In this document: positions 12,080 through 22,600 of the stretch, piece by piece | How positions within the stretch are numbered: position 1 is the stretch's first letter | Layout: each line of letters starts with the position of its first letter | Source of the DNA: Catonia carolina | Lineage: Eukaryota > Arthropoda > Insecta > Hemiptera > Achilidae | Length of the DNA stretch: 64,000 bases | Assembly: GCA_035578175.1 (NCBI GenBank) | Contig: JAQMRL010000002.1 | Coordinates: 129,954,171-130,018,170 of the forward strand | Reading direction: 5' to 3' | Made by a program: the position numbers and the translations under genes | The notes under the pieces: model-generated | The model's input: the letters and a program-made list of their open reading frames with translations, nothing else | Told to the model about the DNA's origin: nothing | Database searches by the model: none

Positions 12080-12580
12080 CAGGGTTATCATAAAAGAATA
12101 GTGCGGTTTCGAACTTGGTTTAAAGAAAAACCGAATTACTTACAGTTAATGTTGTTTATTCATCTAATTTGTCATCTCAAACAGTTTTTTACATAATTAA
12201 TAAATTTCAATATGTGCGCCCTTAGTCGCTCGACAAATTTCCAAACAATACTCAACTTCTCTCCAAACATTAGATAACATTTCTTCGGTTATGGTTGTCA
12301 TTGCTTCATTAATCCTGTTATTTAAGTGGTTCAGGTCGCGAATTTTTTGTGAATAAAAAACGCTTTTGATGTACCACCACAAGAAAAAAATTACAAGGTG
12401 TCAGGTCTGGACTCCTTGGAGGCCACAGCATAGGTCTTTGCCGGCCTATCCATCGATCTCCAAATTTTTCGTTCAAAGCGTCAGTGACGAATGCACTGAA
12501 GTGTGGGGGAGCGCCATGTTAATGGAAATGAAGTTGATGAATGTTTTCGAGTTACTATTGCTTTCCTCAGTTAGATGAAC
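12080..12580 (-). pseudogene. Tc1/mariner-type DDE transposase, C-terminal remnant
   Basis: Translating the minus strand in shifting frames gives a recognisable DDE transposase C-terminus. A GAPPHFSAFV segment stands where the second catalytic Asp region is usual. Then come RWIGR..P and WPPRSPDLTPCNFFLW, and finally a tail ending VWREVEY.LEICRATKGAHIE in a 61-codon frame (12197-12382). In relatives the motif reads TP-x-D-FFLW, so the third acidic residue is Asn here. A one-base frameshift lies just after it. The end at 12080 (CAGGGTTATCATAAAAGA, read on the plus strand) looks like a terminal inverted repeat. The 5' half of the element is missing. The family is well supported by motifs, and the copy is clearly dead. 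Confidence 0.75.
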
Positions 12581-13199
12581 CCCTTAAATTTTAATCATTT
12601 ATGTACTATGATTTTATTTTGTTTTATATGATTGTAAATCAACATCATTTCAGCCGCAGTGCCACTGGTTACTGCATCCTTCCTCTTTTTATAACAGTAT
12701 CCTTCCTTCTTTTGCGGTTGTATTTAGATAAGCAGCGGATCATGGCACACCAACAAGTTGCCATTGAACGGCCTACAAACACTTGAAAATTAAATTAACG
12801 CTCTTACGAGTTCAAATTGTGATAATAAGTTACAAATATCATTCCCTGTTTTAAATTTTCCAGTATCAAAATTCTTTCCATTCCATCTTTCAATATGGAA
12901 TACATTTTCATATAAGTCCATGTGTTCTAATAAAGTAACTTCTAAACTAAAATATATTAAAGTAAAATAAATTTAAAATGTGTTAATCTACGAGGAAAGA
13001 CATTTAATTATTTTTTACGCATATATTTGTTTTCTTTTCAAAACTAAACATGGGTTTACGAGTCCTTAATTTACGGTTCAACTAAACATTTTAATTTATA
13101 ACGCATTCCGGCATTTAAAAAACAGTACGCCTTACAGTGAAGCACCAGAACCTTATTGCTCTTAAATTGAACTGATTGCAACATTTATTTCCATATTTT
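12581..13199. other. Unassigned AT-rich DNA
   Basis: No recognisable feature seen. The 61-codon frame at 12601-12786 has no known domain. Confidence 0.45.
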
Positions 13200-13768
13200 A
13201 TCATTTTGATGAGAAAATGACTGAAAATCACTAATTGACGTTAATATTGACGTTGTAAAAAAAATTTGAAATAAAAGTTTAAGGTTTTGTAATTTCCTAC
13301 AACGTTAATTACATACACTTTTTCCCTAAAATGGCCGCAATCTTTAACATTAATTTTTTACAACGATAACACTGCCCCAAAGAATTGCAGCAGATATGCC
13401 GCTTACCCTGTCTTGTAGAGAATTTTAAAAATTAGTAATTTAAGGGATTTTAAAAAAAATTGTGGGAGCCTTTTTTAAGAAAATTATACATATAAACTAC
13501 GTACTACTTTCGGTTGGCCAATTTTGATGAAAATATTCTTATTGGGTCCGCTAGTATAATACCTAACTTAAGTTCAAAGTTCAAATTTCGAGCAATATTC
13601 CGTTCTTGAGTTATTTAGTTCAAATACACAAACCAATCGCTAAAAACATGTTTTTTAGTTTCAGGAAACCTGAAAACGTGTATTTCCAGTGAAACTCGAT
13701 TAAAAAAAAATCGGTACGAAAACAATTCTCTCCTTCCCTATATATTCATATAGGGTAAGAGTTAATGT
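13200..13768 (-). repeat. Repeat C, minus strand, 5' end preserved
   Basis: Blocks match in order on the minus strand: terminal hairpin 'ccctatatgaatatataggg' at 13740-13760, 'caagaacggaat' region, 'acccaataagaatattttc', and 'cggccattttaggg'. The TG tract is reduced to a few bases. The 3' end is lost. Confidence 0.8.
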
Positions 13769-14027
13769 TACTGAGTACAAATTTAAAAAATAAACAATAT
13801 AGTACAGAAGTCATAAGAAATATATTTCTATAAAGGAGCTTCAACTATAGTTTAAATGAGTTTATTATGAATACTGCAGCGTGCATACATGTTTAAGAGA
13901 TAAGAAAAAATATTTAAAAGCCACTTACTTAACTGTCTAGAGATAAGTAATGTTTCATCCTTCAATATAAAGCTTTCACTCGATTAGATCTCTGAATTCA
14001 ACATTTAATATTTTAGAAATGAAATGA

Positions 14028-14482
14028 AAAACAGCTTACTGACTACAAACATTGATTTACATATTAGGAAAAATTTCTTAAAACATTATGTTTGGAGTGT
14101 ACCATTATACGGGAGTGAAACATGGGTGATAGGGGCTGTAGAAAGGAAGAGGATAGAACTTTTGAAATGTGGTGTTATAGGAAAATGTTAAAGATTAAGT
14201 GGGTGGACAAGATAAGTAATTTAGAGGTTCTTAGGCGAGTGGATGAAAAAAGAAGTATATGGAAGCATCTTACCAGATGAAGGGATAGGCTAGTGGGGCA
14301 TATCTTAAGACATCCAGGTATTGGTCTATCAATAATGGAGGGTAATATTGAGGGAGTGAGGCAAAGGTTAGAATATATAAAGTAAATTACAAAAGATGTA
14401 GGGTGTTACAGGTAATTAGATATGAAACGACTTGCGCAAGATAGAACAGCTTGGAGAACTGCATCAAACCAGTCGAGAGAAA
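14028..14482 (+). pseudogene. LINE family 1 reverse transcriptase C-terminal region
   Basis: Frame-shifted plus-strand translation gives the hallmark end of a non-LTR retrotransposon polymerase: LLTTNIDLHIRKNFLKHYVW, LYGSETWVIGAVERKRIE, then GHILRHPG and SIIMEGNIEG, ending MKRLAQDRTAWRTASNQSR. Related copies lie at 48310-48985, 52725-52985 and 60487-60965. All are 5'-truncated to about the last 0.3-0.7 kb, as expected when target-primed reverse transcription stops early. Several stops and indels make it non-functional. I am sure of the LINE assignment but not of the clade. Confidence 0.85.
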
Positions 14483-14770
14483 TTCGAGGGGGGAGCTCCA
14501 CGAATTTCCCCAGACAAGGATTTTATGGACGGAGGAAACAACGAATGAGGAAGTCTTACATCAGATACATAAAGAACGAGAAAAAATTAATACGATAAAG
14601 AGACGAAAACTAGAGTATTTTAGTCATATTTTGTGTGGAGAGAAATACCATCTGCTGCAGTTGATTATGCTGGGAAAAATAGCTGCAGAAAAGAACGTAG
14701 GAAGACGAAGAATATCTTCGTTAAAAAAACCTTCGGGATTGGTAATTTTGCTTCTCTTACGAACTATTAA
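14483..14770 (+). pseudogene. LINE family 2 polymerase C-terminus, joined to family 1
   Basis: The 163-codon frame at 14451-14942 starts in the LINE family 1 end and runs into a different LINE end. The second part reads TTNEEVLHQIHKEREKINT, then IKRRKLEYFSHILCGEKYH, LLQLIMLGKIAAEKNVGRRR and ISSLKK, the usual 'KRRKLEY-GH-x-R ... GRRR-S-LK' C-terminus. A related copy lies at 36632-36925 and a shorter one near 62455. The open frame is therefore a chance fusion of two dead elements. Sequence after about 14770 is not recognised. Confidence 0.8.
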
Positions 14771-16338
14771 AGTAGCATTATACTGGTATATTATATTAGT
14801 TTGGGGTAATTGTTCACGGGGTAGCACGTACGGAGTTTTTAAAATTCATATGGAATTACCATTTTCAACAACTTTCTCTATTTATATCTCCACAATTAGC
14901 TATCAAAATGACCTTAACGTAAGTAATGTGGCAGCTGATTAAGCACCTTTTATGTTTAATCACCGATAGTCATAATGAAAATATTTTTTTACAGTTACGG
15001 ATAAAATTTGAACAAATAAATAAATTTAAAATAATAACTTACTTTGAGATTGACGTTGCAATTATGGTTACCAGTAGATACCCTGAAACAAAATTTATTT
15101 AATATTAATATAAAACATATTTTAGAATATGTAATGTACATGTAATATGGAGATACTGCATTCTTACATTTAAAAAAATAATAAAAATAATTGGTCATCA
15201 TGAACTCGTTTCATTTGCTGCATGGATTGTATATTTTTAGTAAAATCGAAAGGAGAAAAGATGTATCATTGACAAAATGTAGATTTCGATTAAAAAAATA
15301 TAGCATATACATTATAAAGTAAAACCAACTTGCCCACCTATATGACGCAGCGTGCTGAATTGAAAAGCTACATGTCCCATGTTTGATAACCGGGTCTGAA
15401 AATTTTAACACATACAATTTGAACCCGCGGTTTCATAACCAACAGTAATCGCTAATATACTTGACTTGAAATAAACTAAAGAAAATTAATATAATAAACA
15501 GCCTATCTGAACAAAATTTTAACATTTGTAAGCTAAAAGAATACAAACTTGGTTTCAAAGAAACAGAAAATACCTAATGACAATAAACATAAAGATGTGA
15601 TAGAAGATAAAGAGATAAATTTAGAAAAACAATTAAATTGCATAATGATTATCCCAAAGAAAAAGTTATAAAAGACATCGAAGTAAAGAAACAAAAGAAA
15701 AAAATGATTTTGGAAACTATTGGAGAAAATATGGGAAGAAAGAAAACTACAGTACCAGAATAGGAACTCGAACAAGAAAATTAAAGTAATTATAGATGCA
15801 TGATTATCGTAGTCCTATGTAGACTGAAACGATAAAAATATGAATTTTTTTTTAGTTTTAGTTTACCTTTCTATCCGCATATCTAATTTTTGGATCACGT
15901 ACACGTTTCTCAATTGTGATTACTACAATAAAAGCTTCCGCACCTTAATAAATAACATTGGTTGTGATGAATCTTATGTAGCTTTCAATAAATTGTAGAC
16001 ATAGGATCACTTTTGACTGATGGGTTCCCTATCGAGTTAACAAGACAGCAAGGAATGCATAAGTAAACCGTGCTACTGGCGAGGGCAAAAACTTTTGGAA
16101 TCCCAGAAAACAAAATAAAAATATTTGAAATTTTCTCAATTTTCATTTTTAAATAAATTTTACAACTTTTTTTTAGCAGTGAATAAAATAATAAAACCAA
16201 CTTTGATTTTTTTTGTTGTTGTTGAGTCATTTCGGGTTATAGATAACTTTGGGAGGAAGATTTCACGTTATCGTCTATAAAGGGTAGTAAAGCATTTTAC
16301 CATGTCAAGCAGAAATTTATTTCTTTTAAAACGGAAAC
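14771..16338. other. Unassigned AT-rich DNA
   Basis: No recognisable feature seen. The plus strand at about 15630-15780 is A-rich with a Lys/Glu-rich reading, but it has stops and no domain. Confidence 0.4.
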
Positions 16339-16891
16339 CTTACTAAGTAAAACGAGGGGTGAGGTGGTTTACCATTCCTCTCTGAGCAGAAAAGTATGCT
16401 TATCAGAATGCCAAACCTCTAAAAATAATCTACTTTCCACCCTGCAAATGACACATTCACTACATTCACCAAAGGGTCTGGCTGTATAATGAAATTCATA
16501 ACTCTCGGAGGAGATAACTCTGACTAGTACCTTTTACACCTTTATAGATGGGAGCTCACTTGATTGCTGGCGTAAGGAATTCGGGAGGAGGAGGATTGTT
16601 TGTACGATTCCCCTCCTCCTATAACCTAGTAGTAGTAATAATACCATTAGTACGCGCTCTTCTAAAAATATTACTCACAAACCATTTCGAATAACTGCTG
16701 TAGTACCAGGCCCCTTTGTACTTCATCCCGCACTAGCAAACAAGTTAGCTCCCAACTAAACCTCTTCTGTTATTAAATGCTTCAGTCATATAGTAGGCTG
16801 AACTTGTGATAAGAAACGGAACTATTTTTTGTAGCCCTGGAACTAGCATATCGAGTGCAAATAATTTAACACTCCACCTGCCTGTTATGGG
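16339..16891 (-). repeat. Repeat B, minus strand, split by a MITE
   Basis: The two halves (16339-16545 and 16758-16891) join into one repeat B body. The break falls between 'cttttacacctt' and 'aaacctcttctg'. The outer end 'ctgcctgttatggg' gives the family 5' limit. Confidence 0.85.
16547..16756. mobile_element. 210-bp MITE with TA flanks
   Basis: Terminal inverted repeats of 16 bases agree at 14 positions: GATGGGAGCTCACTTG on the left and GTTGGGAGCTAACTTG read inward from the right. A TA lies on each side (16545-16546 and 16557 equivalent at 16757-16758), the usual target of Tc1/mariner elements. There is no coding capacity. Its position inside an otherwise continuous repeat B confirms the limits. 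Confidence 0.75.
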
Positions 16892-16948
16892 CATTAATGT
16901 CCATTACATGTACAAATGAGAGAATATTAATTTTAATTTAAACAATAA

Positions 16949-17600
16949 CCCTCTGGGTTTGGTCTAGTGGTAAAGTCGTCGCCGCGAGTCAGCTGTTTAA
17001 CAGCTGATTTTCGAAGATAAATTTTCCTGGTTCAAATCCTAGAAAAGTTACTTTTGTGGGGATTAGAATACCAGACAGTAGTTACCGGTGTACTTTGATG
17101 GTTAGAGTTCAATTAACCTTTCAGTTCAGTTAACATTCCTCTCTTAGGAATAGTCGACCTGAGTCTGTACAAGGCTACACTTCATTTACATGTCTTATAT
17201 ATCATCCTCATATCATTGGGTTATGGTGTAGCACCATGACTACTTGTACCTCATTTATAAATACGGTGTCTCATATTTCTCAGGAATGGTCGACCTGAAT
17301 CTGTACAAGGCTACCCTTCATTTATATGCACATACATATCTTCCTCATATATTTGGGTCTTTGTGTTGCTTATTGTTCTTAAATTGAACATATTCCAACG
17401 TAAACACGCTATTGTTTTGTTTTGCGTCCGACTGTTTTGCATTTACAGCTAATGCAGACGGTAAGAAGGATGGTAGATAAAGATGAGTGATGAAAAAAGC
17501 CCAAACCTGACCGGGAATCGAACCCGGGACCCCGGTGCAAAAGCCACTAGCGCTAACCGCTACGCCAACGGGCCAGCTCGTTAGGGATTAAAAAAAATTA
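16949..17600 (+). mobile_element. SINE-A with internal duplication, split by SINE-3
   Basis: The head (GGTCTAGTGG, palindrome, GGTTCAAATCC) starts at 16949. The 'cgacctgagtctgtacaagg' block appears twice (about 17155 and 17291), so the body is partly duplicated. SINE-3 lies at 17411-17578, and the SINE-A tail resumes with 'ttagggattaaaa' at 17581. Confidence 0.75.
17411..17578 (-). mobile_element. SINE-3, tRNA-derived, nested in SINE-A
   Basis: On the minus strand the head reads GGCCCGTTGGCGTAGCGG and the box B GGTTCGATTCCCGG. The tail contains 'cagtcggacgcaaaac' and an A/C-rich end. It is related to copies at 39130, 40400, 40621 and 62272. It would score as a tRNA gene in a head-only search. 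Confidence 0.8.
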
Positions 17601-18551
17601 GACAACATTTAACGTACCTTAAGTTGAATAAATTTTAATTTCAATAATAATTAATAAATGTTTGCAGATGTTGGAATCGTTTGATTATATTATTGTAATA
17701 CAAAAGACAAAAGTTACAATCAGAGAGCACCAATAAAACAGTTTTACTCAGTGCAACGCAACAATAATAAGTAATAAAATCGATTGGTTATAATGTTATA
17801 AATATAGAGAGAGACATCCACGTGGTGGCATTGGTGTTGCTGGCTGGTTGTATTATTTTCTGTGGTATGCTATCATGTTGGATGTTACATCAGAACGGTT
17901 GTTCTTCGTTGGCAGTGAGACCAGGGTGCAATCGCCAGCTGTTACAACTTGGAGTAAGAGTAGTCTCAACTCAGCTGTGTCTTGCCCGAACGTGTTGTGT
18001 TGTATTGCTCGTGCTAGTTTGCGGTGTTATTTCTGTCTGATGGTAACTTATAAGAAATCTGTTAGAGAATTATATATAGTTTCATCAGATGAAAGTTTTG
18101 ATACGTTATTCTAAGTATCTGACTTAGTAGATAGATTCGTCTCGGTCAGTTTATACGAAACATCAGAGAGGTCGACATGTGCTTTCTATAAGCAAAAAAT
18201 ACGGACTACTTTGATTGTCCAATCTACCATTCGACGATCGATTATTGAACCATTGGAGCTCGGTTTCCACTTCATTTCTATCGATAACGGTTGACCACCC
18301 TTTGCAAAATTACGACGTATACCTTCCCTTTTCTAAATACCACTTTATCTATATTTTTATCTGCAAATTTTGTTAAATTTGATTCGATATAAATAATATA
18401 CTGTATTACATAACCAAAACTGTTTTAACAACTCGAACAAAAAACAAATATTTATTTTAGATTTATTAAACCAGAACTAGTCATGGACAATTTCAATAAA
18501 TAAACTAACGGAAGGGTTCATCCAATTCCGTATCTATAAACCATAAATACT
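17601..18551. other. Unassigned DNA with GT-rich stretch
   Basis: 17815-18110 is less AT-rich, and two overlapping plus-strand frames (72 and 88 codons) are open. I recognise no domain. It could be a leader or LTR-like sequence, but I found no direct terminal repeat within the window to support an LTR. Confidence 0.35.
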
Positions 18552-18996
18552 GCACATAACAGACAGGTGGAGAGTCAAATTATTTACTCTCATTGTGTTA
18601 TTTTTTTATTTTTTTTTTTTTTGGTTTAACGTCCGACTGTTATCATTATGTTAGTTGCAGGGCTAAAATACATAGTTTTGTTTCTTATCACATAGTCAGC
18701 CAATTAAATGACTGAATCATTTAAGAACAGAAGAGGTAGAGGTGTAAATGACACTAATCAGAGTTATCTCCTCTAAAAGTAATGAATTTCATTATACAGC
18801 CAGACTCTATGGTGAATGAAGTGAAGGTGTCATTTGCAGAGTGGAAAATATGTGATTTTCAGAGGGCCCGGCATGCTGATAAGCGTAGGTTTTCTATTCA
18901 GTGAGGAAGGCAAAGGTTAACCACCTCACTCCTCATTTTACTTAGTAAAACCTCTACAGGTTCAAACCAGCTCTTCGGCTGATGACCTAAACAACA
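18552..18996 (+). repeat. Repeat B with a SINE tail inserted
   Basis: It runs from 'gcacataacagacaggtgg' to 'ctgatgacctaaacaac'. At about 18600-18647 it is broken by a T-run plus 'ggtttaacgtccgactg', the reverse complement of the SINE-3-type 3' tail. That marks a severely truncated SINE inserted in repeat B. Confidence 0.8.
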
Positions 18997-19560
18997 TACC
19001 ATGAATAAAATACCTACTGTATCTATGTATCTATGTATACATAGAAAACTGGTGTATGTGAACGAAATATCTCAAGAACGGAATATTGTACGAAATTGAA
19101 ACTTAAGTTAAATACCGTTAAAGGACCCAACATGAACATTTTCATTAAAATCGGTCAACCGAAAGTAGTAGTTTATTCCTGCAGTGTTTCACTTTTTTGC
19201 GATTTTCTCAAAAACGGTTAGTACGATTTTTTTTAAATTGCCTTATTTTCTACATTTTTTTATTCTCTACAAGATAAGTCAGCTGAAATTTTTTGGGGAG
19301 GCTGTGCTCTCGTGGTAAAAGTAATTTTTTGAATTGCGCCCTTAATATACCTATGTATTTTCGAGCAAAAGTTTAATAACTAAAGTTGTAGAAAATTTAA
19401 AACCCTACAACTTTTATTTTAAAAATTATTTTCTACACCGCTTAGTTTAGCGTTAATTTGTGATTTTCGGTATTTTTCTCATCAAAATCGGTAAAAATGG
19501 GACATCGCGGTCTTCGTTTGCATTTTACGACAAAAGCGTACATAATCAAAATGACAGAAA

Positions 19561-19972
19561 ATATGATTTAGCAAATAGCGACGTGGTGCTAAGGAGATCA
19601 GCTAGTGACAACATTACATGATAATTTTATTGTACGTATTTTATTATGTAGATACGATTTTGTATTGTTGAGTATTTTATAAGAGTAAAGTTCCGTGTTT
19701 CTTTAATTTTCTTCTAATTGGTGAGTGATCAATGCTTTGATATATTTTGACAATTATTTTTTTGTGGTTTTTTTTAAATTTTCAATAATGCCATCAAAAA
19801 AAATCACTAGGAAGAAAAAAGCAAAAAAATCTTCAAAAGCAAAAAAACTTCAAAAGGCAAGAACTGCTGAAACGGAGGAACAACGAGAATTTCGCCTATT
19901 TTTCTGCTACATATTTTAAAAAAAAGTGATTACACCATTTTTCGCGTGCAAAGCCGCGACGGACCATGCTAG
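19561..19972 (+). mobile_element. Non-autonomous Helitron, 5'-truncated
   Basis: The 3' end is canonical: CGCGTGCAAAGCCGCG (19943-19958) can form a six-pair stem with a bulge, 10 bases lie between it and CTAG at 19969-19972, and the next host base is T. The left part is homologous to the complete copy at 28550-29773 from 'atatgatttagcaaatagcg' onward, but the TC-starting 5' portion is missing. Confidence 0.8.
19788..19919 (+). pseudogene. Helitron Rep/helicase protein, N-terminal stub
   Basis: A 43-codon frame begins MPSKKITRKKKAKKSSKAKK and continues with LQKARTAETEEQREFRL. Lys-rich starts followed by 'R-x-AETxEQRExRL' repeats are typical of the N-terminus of insect Helitron helicase-like proteins. 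Intact proteins exceed a thousand residues; here the frame stops in the element's 3' non-coding part, so Rep and helicase domains are gone. The same start codon region recurs in the second Helitron (ATG at 29167 on the minus strand), where a Jockey element splits it. Family recognition rests on this short motif plus the diagnostic element ends. Confidence 0.65.
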
Positions 19973-20046
19973 TAGGTTATATTTTTCATTATTTAAATTG
20001 GAAATATAAAGTAGTTGAGTACTGTTCCACACCAGATCTTTTTAAG

Positions 20047-20871
20047 TTAAATAACGAAAGGGTTTTTAAATAATTTACAAATTTATTGTATACTCGAGAG
20101 AAACATAGTAGGATGTTTTATGTGAATCAGTTGATTTACAAAATAGAAAAATTATTGATAAAAATAAAGAAAACTAAAAATTAATAGTAACTGAAAGCGA
20201 ATTTATATCAGCTTACTGCTCTCATCCGGCGGGCAGACCTACATTAGTGTTGTAGCGGTGCACTTGACAAATCTCTTTTAATAATGGATAATGCATGTAA
20301 ACAACAAAACTTCAAGAGCGAATGAGTACATTAGGTATATTGCAACATCGTACGTCACATTACGTCTATCTTAATTAAATTATATTTGACAGCTTGATGA
20401 ACTAGTTCAAGTAAAATGTGAAATTTTGGCTATAAAGGGAACTGCACCGCCTACACGGTAGAAGCGAATTTAGGATCACTAAAATAGAGGTAGCCAGAAA
20501 TTTTATTTTAATGAGGTTACGCAGTGATTAACAATGAACAGGGATTTGAAAGGTCATTGTTCATTCATTGGAATAACAAATACAGAGATTAATAAATTTC
20601 CTTGTTACGAATGACTGTATAATTTGGGCCGTAAAACGGAGTGTTAAATATGTATTTTGCGCAAAAATCAAAAAGAGATTGTTTTTTATTAACTTAAAAA
20701 ATTTAACATTCCGTTACCTCAAACATACTTCTCCCAGTTTTTCGGACTACCTACGTCTTGACAGACGCCTCAATTGGAGAGAACATATTTGGAACAAAAG
20801 AAAACAATTAAACTAACAATTTTCTTAATTAAAATGGATTTTCGGGAAAAAATTGAATTTATCTTTTGAAG
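20047..20871. other. Unassigned AT-rich DNA
   Basis: No recognisable feature seen. Confidence 0.5.
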
Positions 20872-20931
20872 TTGGTCAAGAGGTGAAGTCGTCGCCGCAA
20901 GTCAGCTTGGAGATAAAGGTTTCTGATTAAA

Positions 20932-21665
20932 TTTTTCTTTTTTTTCTTTCTTTTTGCGTCCAGGAGACTCCAAAAGGGAGTATAGGGTATGTCAAGATAA
21001 AACTGATAAATAAAAAGTTTATCACAATGATAAATTCATCACTTACACCAAAAATTTGTTTCTGCTACTGATTACTTCAGTAGGCTTGTCATGAACCCCA
21101 TTGTAACAAATAGCACACAAAATTAAAAAGACAAACACAGTGATAAATTCATCACTTATTAATAATTTTTTTCCACTACTGCTTAACTCAGTAGACTTGT
21201 CATGAACCCCTTTGAATCAAATAGTACACAATATTTGTTTAATCAGAAGTTAAATACTTTGCAACCAAAAACTATTTGGAAAGGAATTCGTGCACACTGT
21301 AAAATGTTTCATCAAACAAAATATATTGTTTTAGTATTTTTTTTTAAATGACTTAAATTGTCACAACTTTTTAAACCTTGTGGCAGTTTATTTATGTATT
21401 TTCTACCTGCATAAGTTGGTTTTTGTTCAAACAATTTAGTGTTGTAATTAGCAACATAATAATCGATTCTGTTTCTTGTGTAGTGGTTGTGAACATCTAA
21501 ATTCTGTAAAAAGGTAGTTTACTTTACGTACATTATCAGTTCAAAAATGTACAAAGAAGGAACAGTGAGCTATTGCAGCTCTTTAAATAGTGATCTGCAT
21601 GAGGTAAGGTGGTTGGCTCCCATCATACACCTAACAGCTTTTTTCTGTATTTTAAAAATCCTAGT
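20932..21665 (-). pseudogene. CR1/L2-like LINE, C-terminus and 3' UTR
   Basis: Minus-strand translation with a few stops gives MMGANHLTSCRSLFKELQ, LTVPSLYIFELIMYVK, NLDVHNHYTRNRIDYYVANY, then 'KPTYAGRKYINKLPQGLKS' and 'HLKKNTKTIYF'. The pattern 'HNHxTRN... G.K..N.LP..LK' is the familiar last ~100 residues of CR1/L2/Jockey-type polymerases. The 3' UTR follows (21020-21250) and ends in GGAGTCTCCTGGACGCAAAA at about 20940. The 5' end is truncated inside the polymerase. A second, more decayed copy lies at 22315-22600. Clade within this group is uncertain. Confidence 0.8.
21029..21245. repeat. 113-bp tandem duplication in the LINE 3' UTR
   Basis: 'gataaattcatcactta' occurs at 21029 and 21142. The following 'cagtaggcttgtcatgaacc' / 'cagtagacttgtcatgaacc' repeats at the same spacing. 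The units are clearly diverged. Confidence 0.8.
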
Positions 21666-21893
21666 AAAGGCAGTTACTTTTATACGGATTTGAATACTAG
21701 ACACTGGTTAACCGTGTACTTTGATGGTTGAAGTCCAATTAACCATACTTTCTCAGACATGGTTGGCCAGGGTCTGTACAGGACTACACCTCATTACACA
21801 TCATACACATTCTCCTTATCTTATTAGGTTGTGGGGTTGCTTATTGTTCTTAATTTGAACAGATTGTAACGTACACACATTAGGGATTTTAAA

Positions 21894-22314
21894 AAAAATC
21901 TCTAGAAAACCAATATTAACAAGTACAAATCCGTTCTAAAATCCATCTGGATACAATACATGTAAAACAACTATGAGGTCCATCAATATTATAAAACGGT
22001 TTCAATCAAGATTTTAACGCTCTATTACTAGCGCTCAATGGTACACAAAAAGATAGCATTCTTCATTGGGAAGTGTGCACATCAACAGTTATGGAAGAAA
22101 TATAAAGATACATCACAAAATTCAAAAGTTTTAGTCGTTAACTTATCAGACAACAGCGAAGAAATTCGATAATTATTAAGGCGTCGTCCTTTAACCAATA
22201 CCATTAACTTGTAAATACGTTTAATTATAAAACATGATTTAGTATACTTTAAAGAATTTTATCGAAAATTTATGATACACAATTTACCTAGCGTTTAATT
22301 AAACATTTTTTATT
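21894..22314. other. Unassigned AT-rich DNA
   Basis: No recognisable feature seen. Confidence 0.5.
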
Positions 22315-22600
22315 TTTAAGAAGAAAAACTATTTAGAAAGCAACTCGTCTACACCAAAAAATGTTTCATTATCAAGTGTTTTGTTAGAGTTTTTAAACAA
22401 ATACAGATTACCATATTGGTTTTAAAACGTTTCGTAATTTTTTAACGTATTTTCTCCCTAAAAGAGGTTTTTATTCAAAAAAATTGTGGACGTCTAAATT
22501 CTGCATAAAGATATTTTGCTTTACATACATTATTACACTCTAAAGAACTCACAAACTGTGTAAGAAGAAATCACTTTCTAGGCAACCCAAATAGAGACGT
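22315..22600 (-). pseudogene. CR1/L2-like LINE fragment, second copy
   Basis: Homologous to 21245-21600: 'aactatttagaaagcaactcg' and 'tttctccctaaaagaggt' match the first copy, as does 'ctaaattctgcataaagat'. Minus-strand readings include NLDVHNFF and GRKYVKKL. A segment corresponding to 'HYTRNRIDYYVANYNTK' is deleted. It is dead and short. Confidence 0.65.

Larger units (their letters stand above)
19045..20046 (+). repeat. Repeat C split by a Helitron
   Basis: Repeat C sequence runs 19045-19560 ('gaaatatctcaagaacggaa' onward). It resumes at 19973 with 'taggttatatttttcatta' and reaches the family 3' end 'ttccacaccagatcttttt'. About 300 bases of repeat C expected between the two parts are absent, so the Helitron insertion was accompanied or followed by a deletion. 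Confidence 0.75.
20872..21893 (+). mobile_element. SINE-A split by a CR1-like LINE
   Basis: The head ('gttggtcaagaggtgaagtc') runs 20872-20930, and the body resumes at about 21668 with 'aaatcctagtaaaggcagtt', ending at 21893 in the A-rich tail. The two parts fit together exactly across box B. The LINE between them is therefore a later insertion. Confidence 0.75.

Noticed and set aside
17815..18115. Possible LTR or promoter region with two open frames
   Set aside because: No partner terminal repeat, no primer-binding site and no polyprotein nearby.
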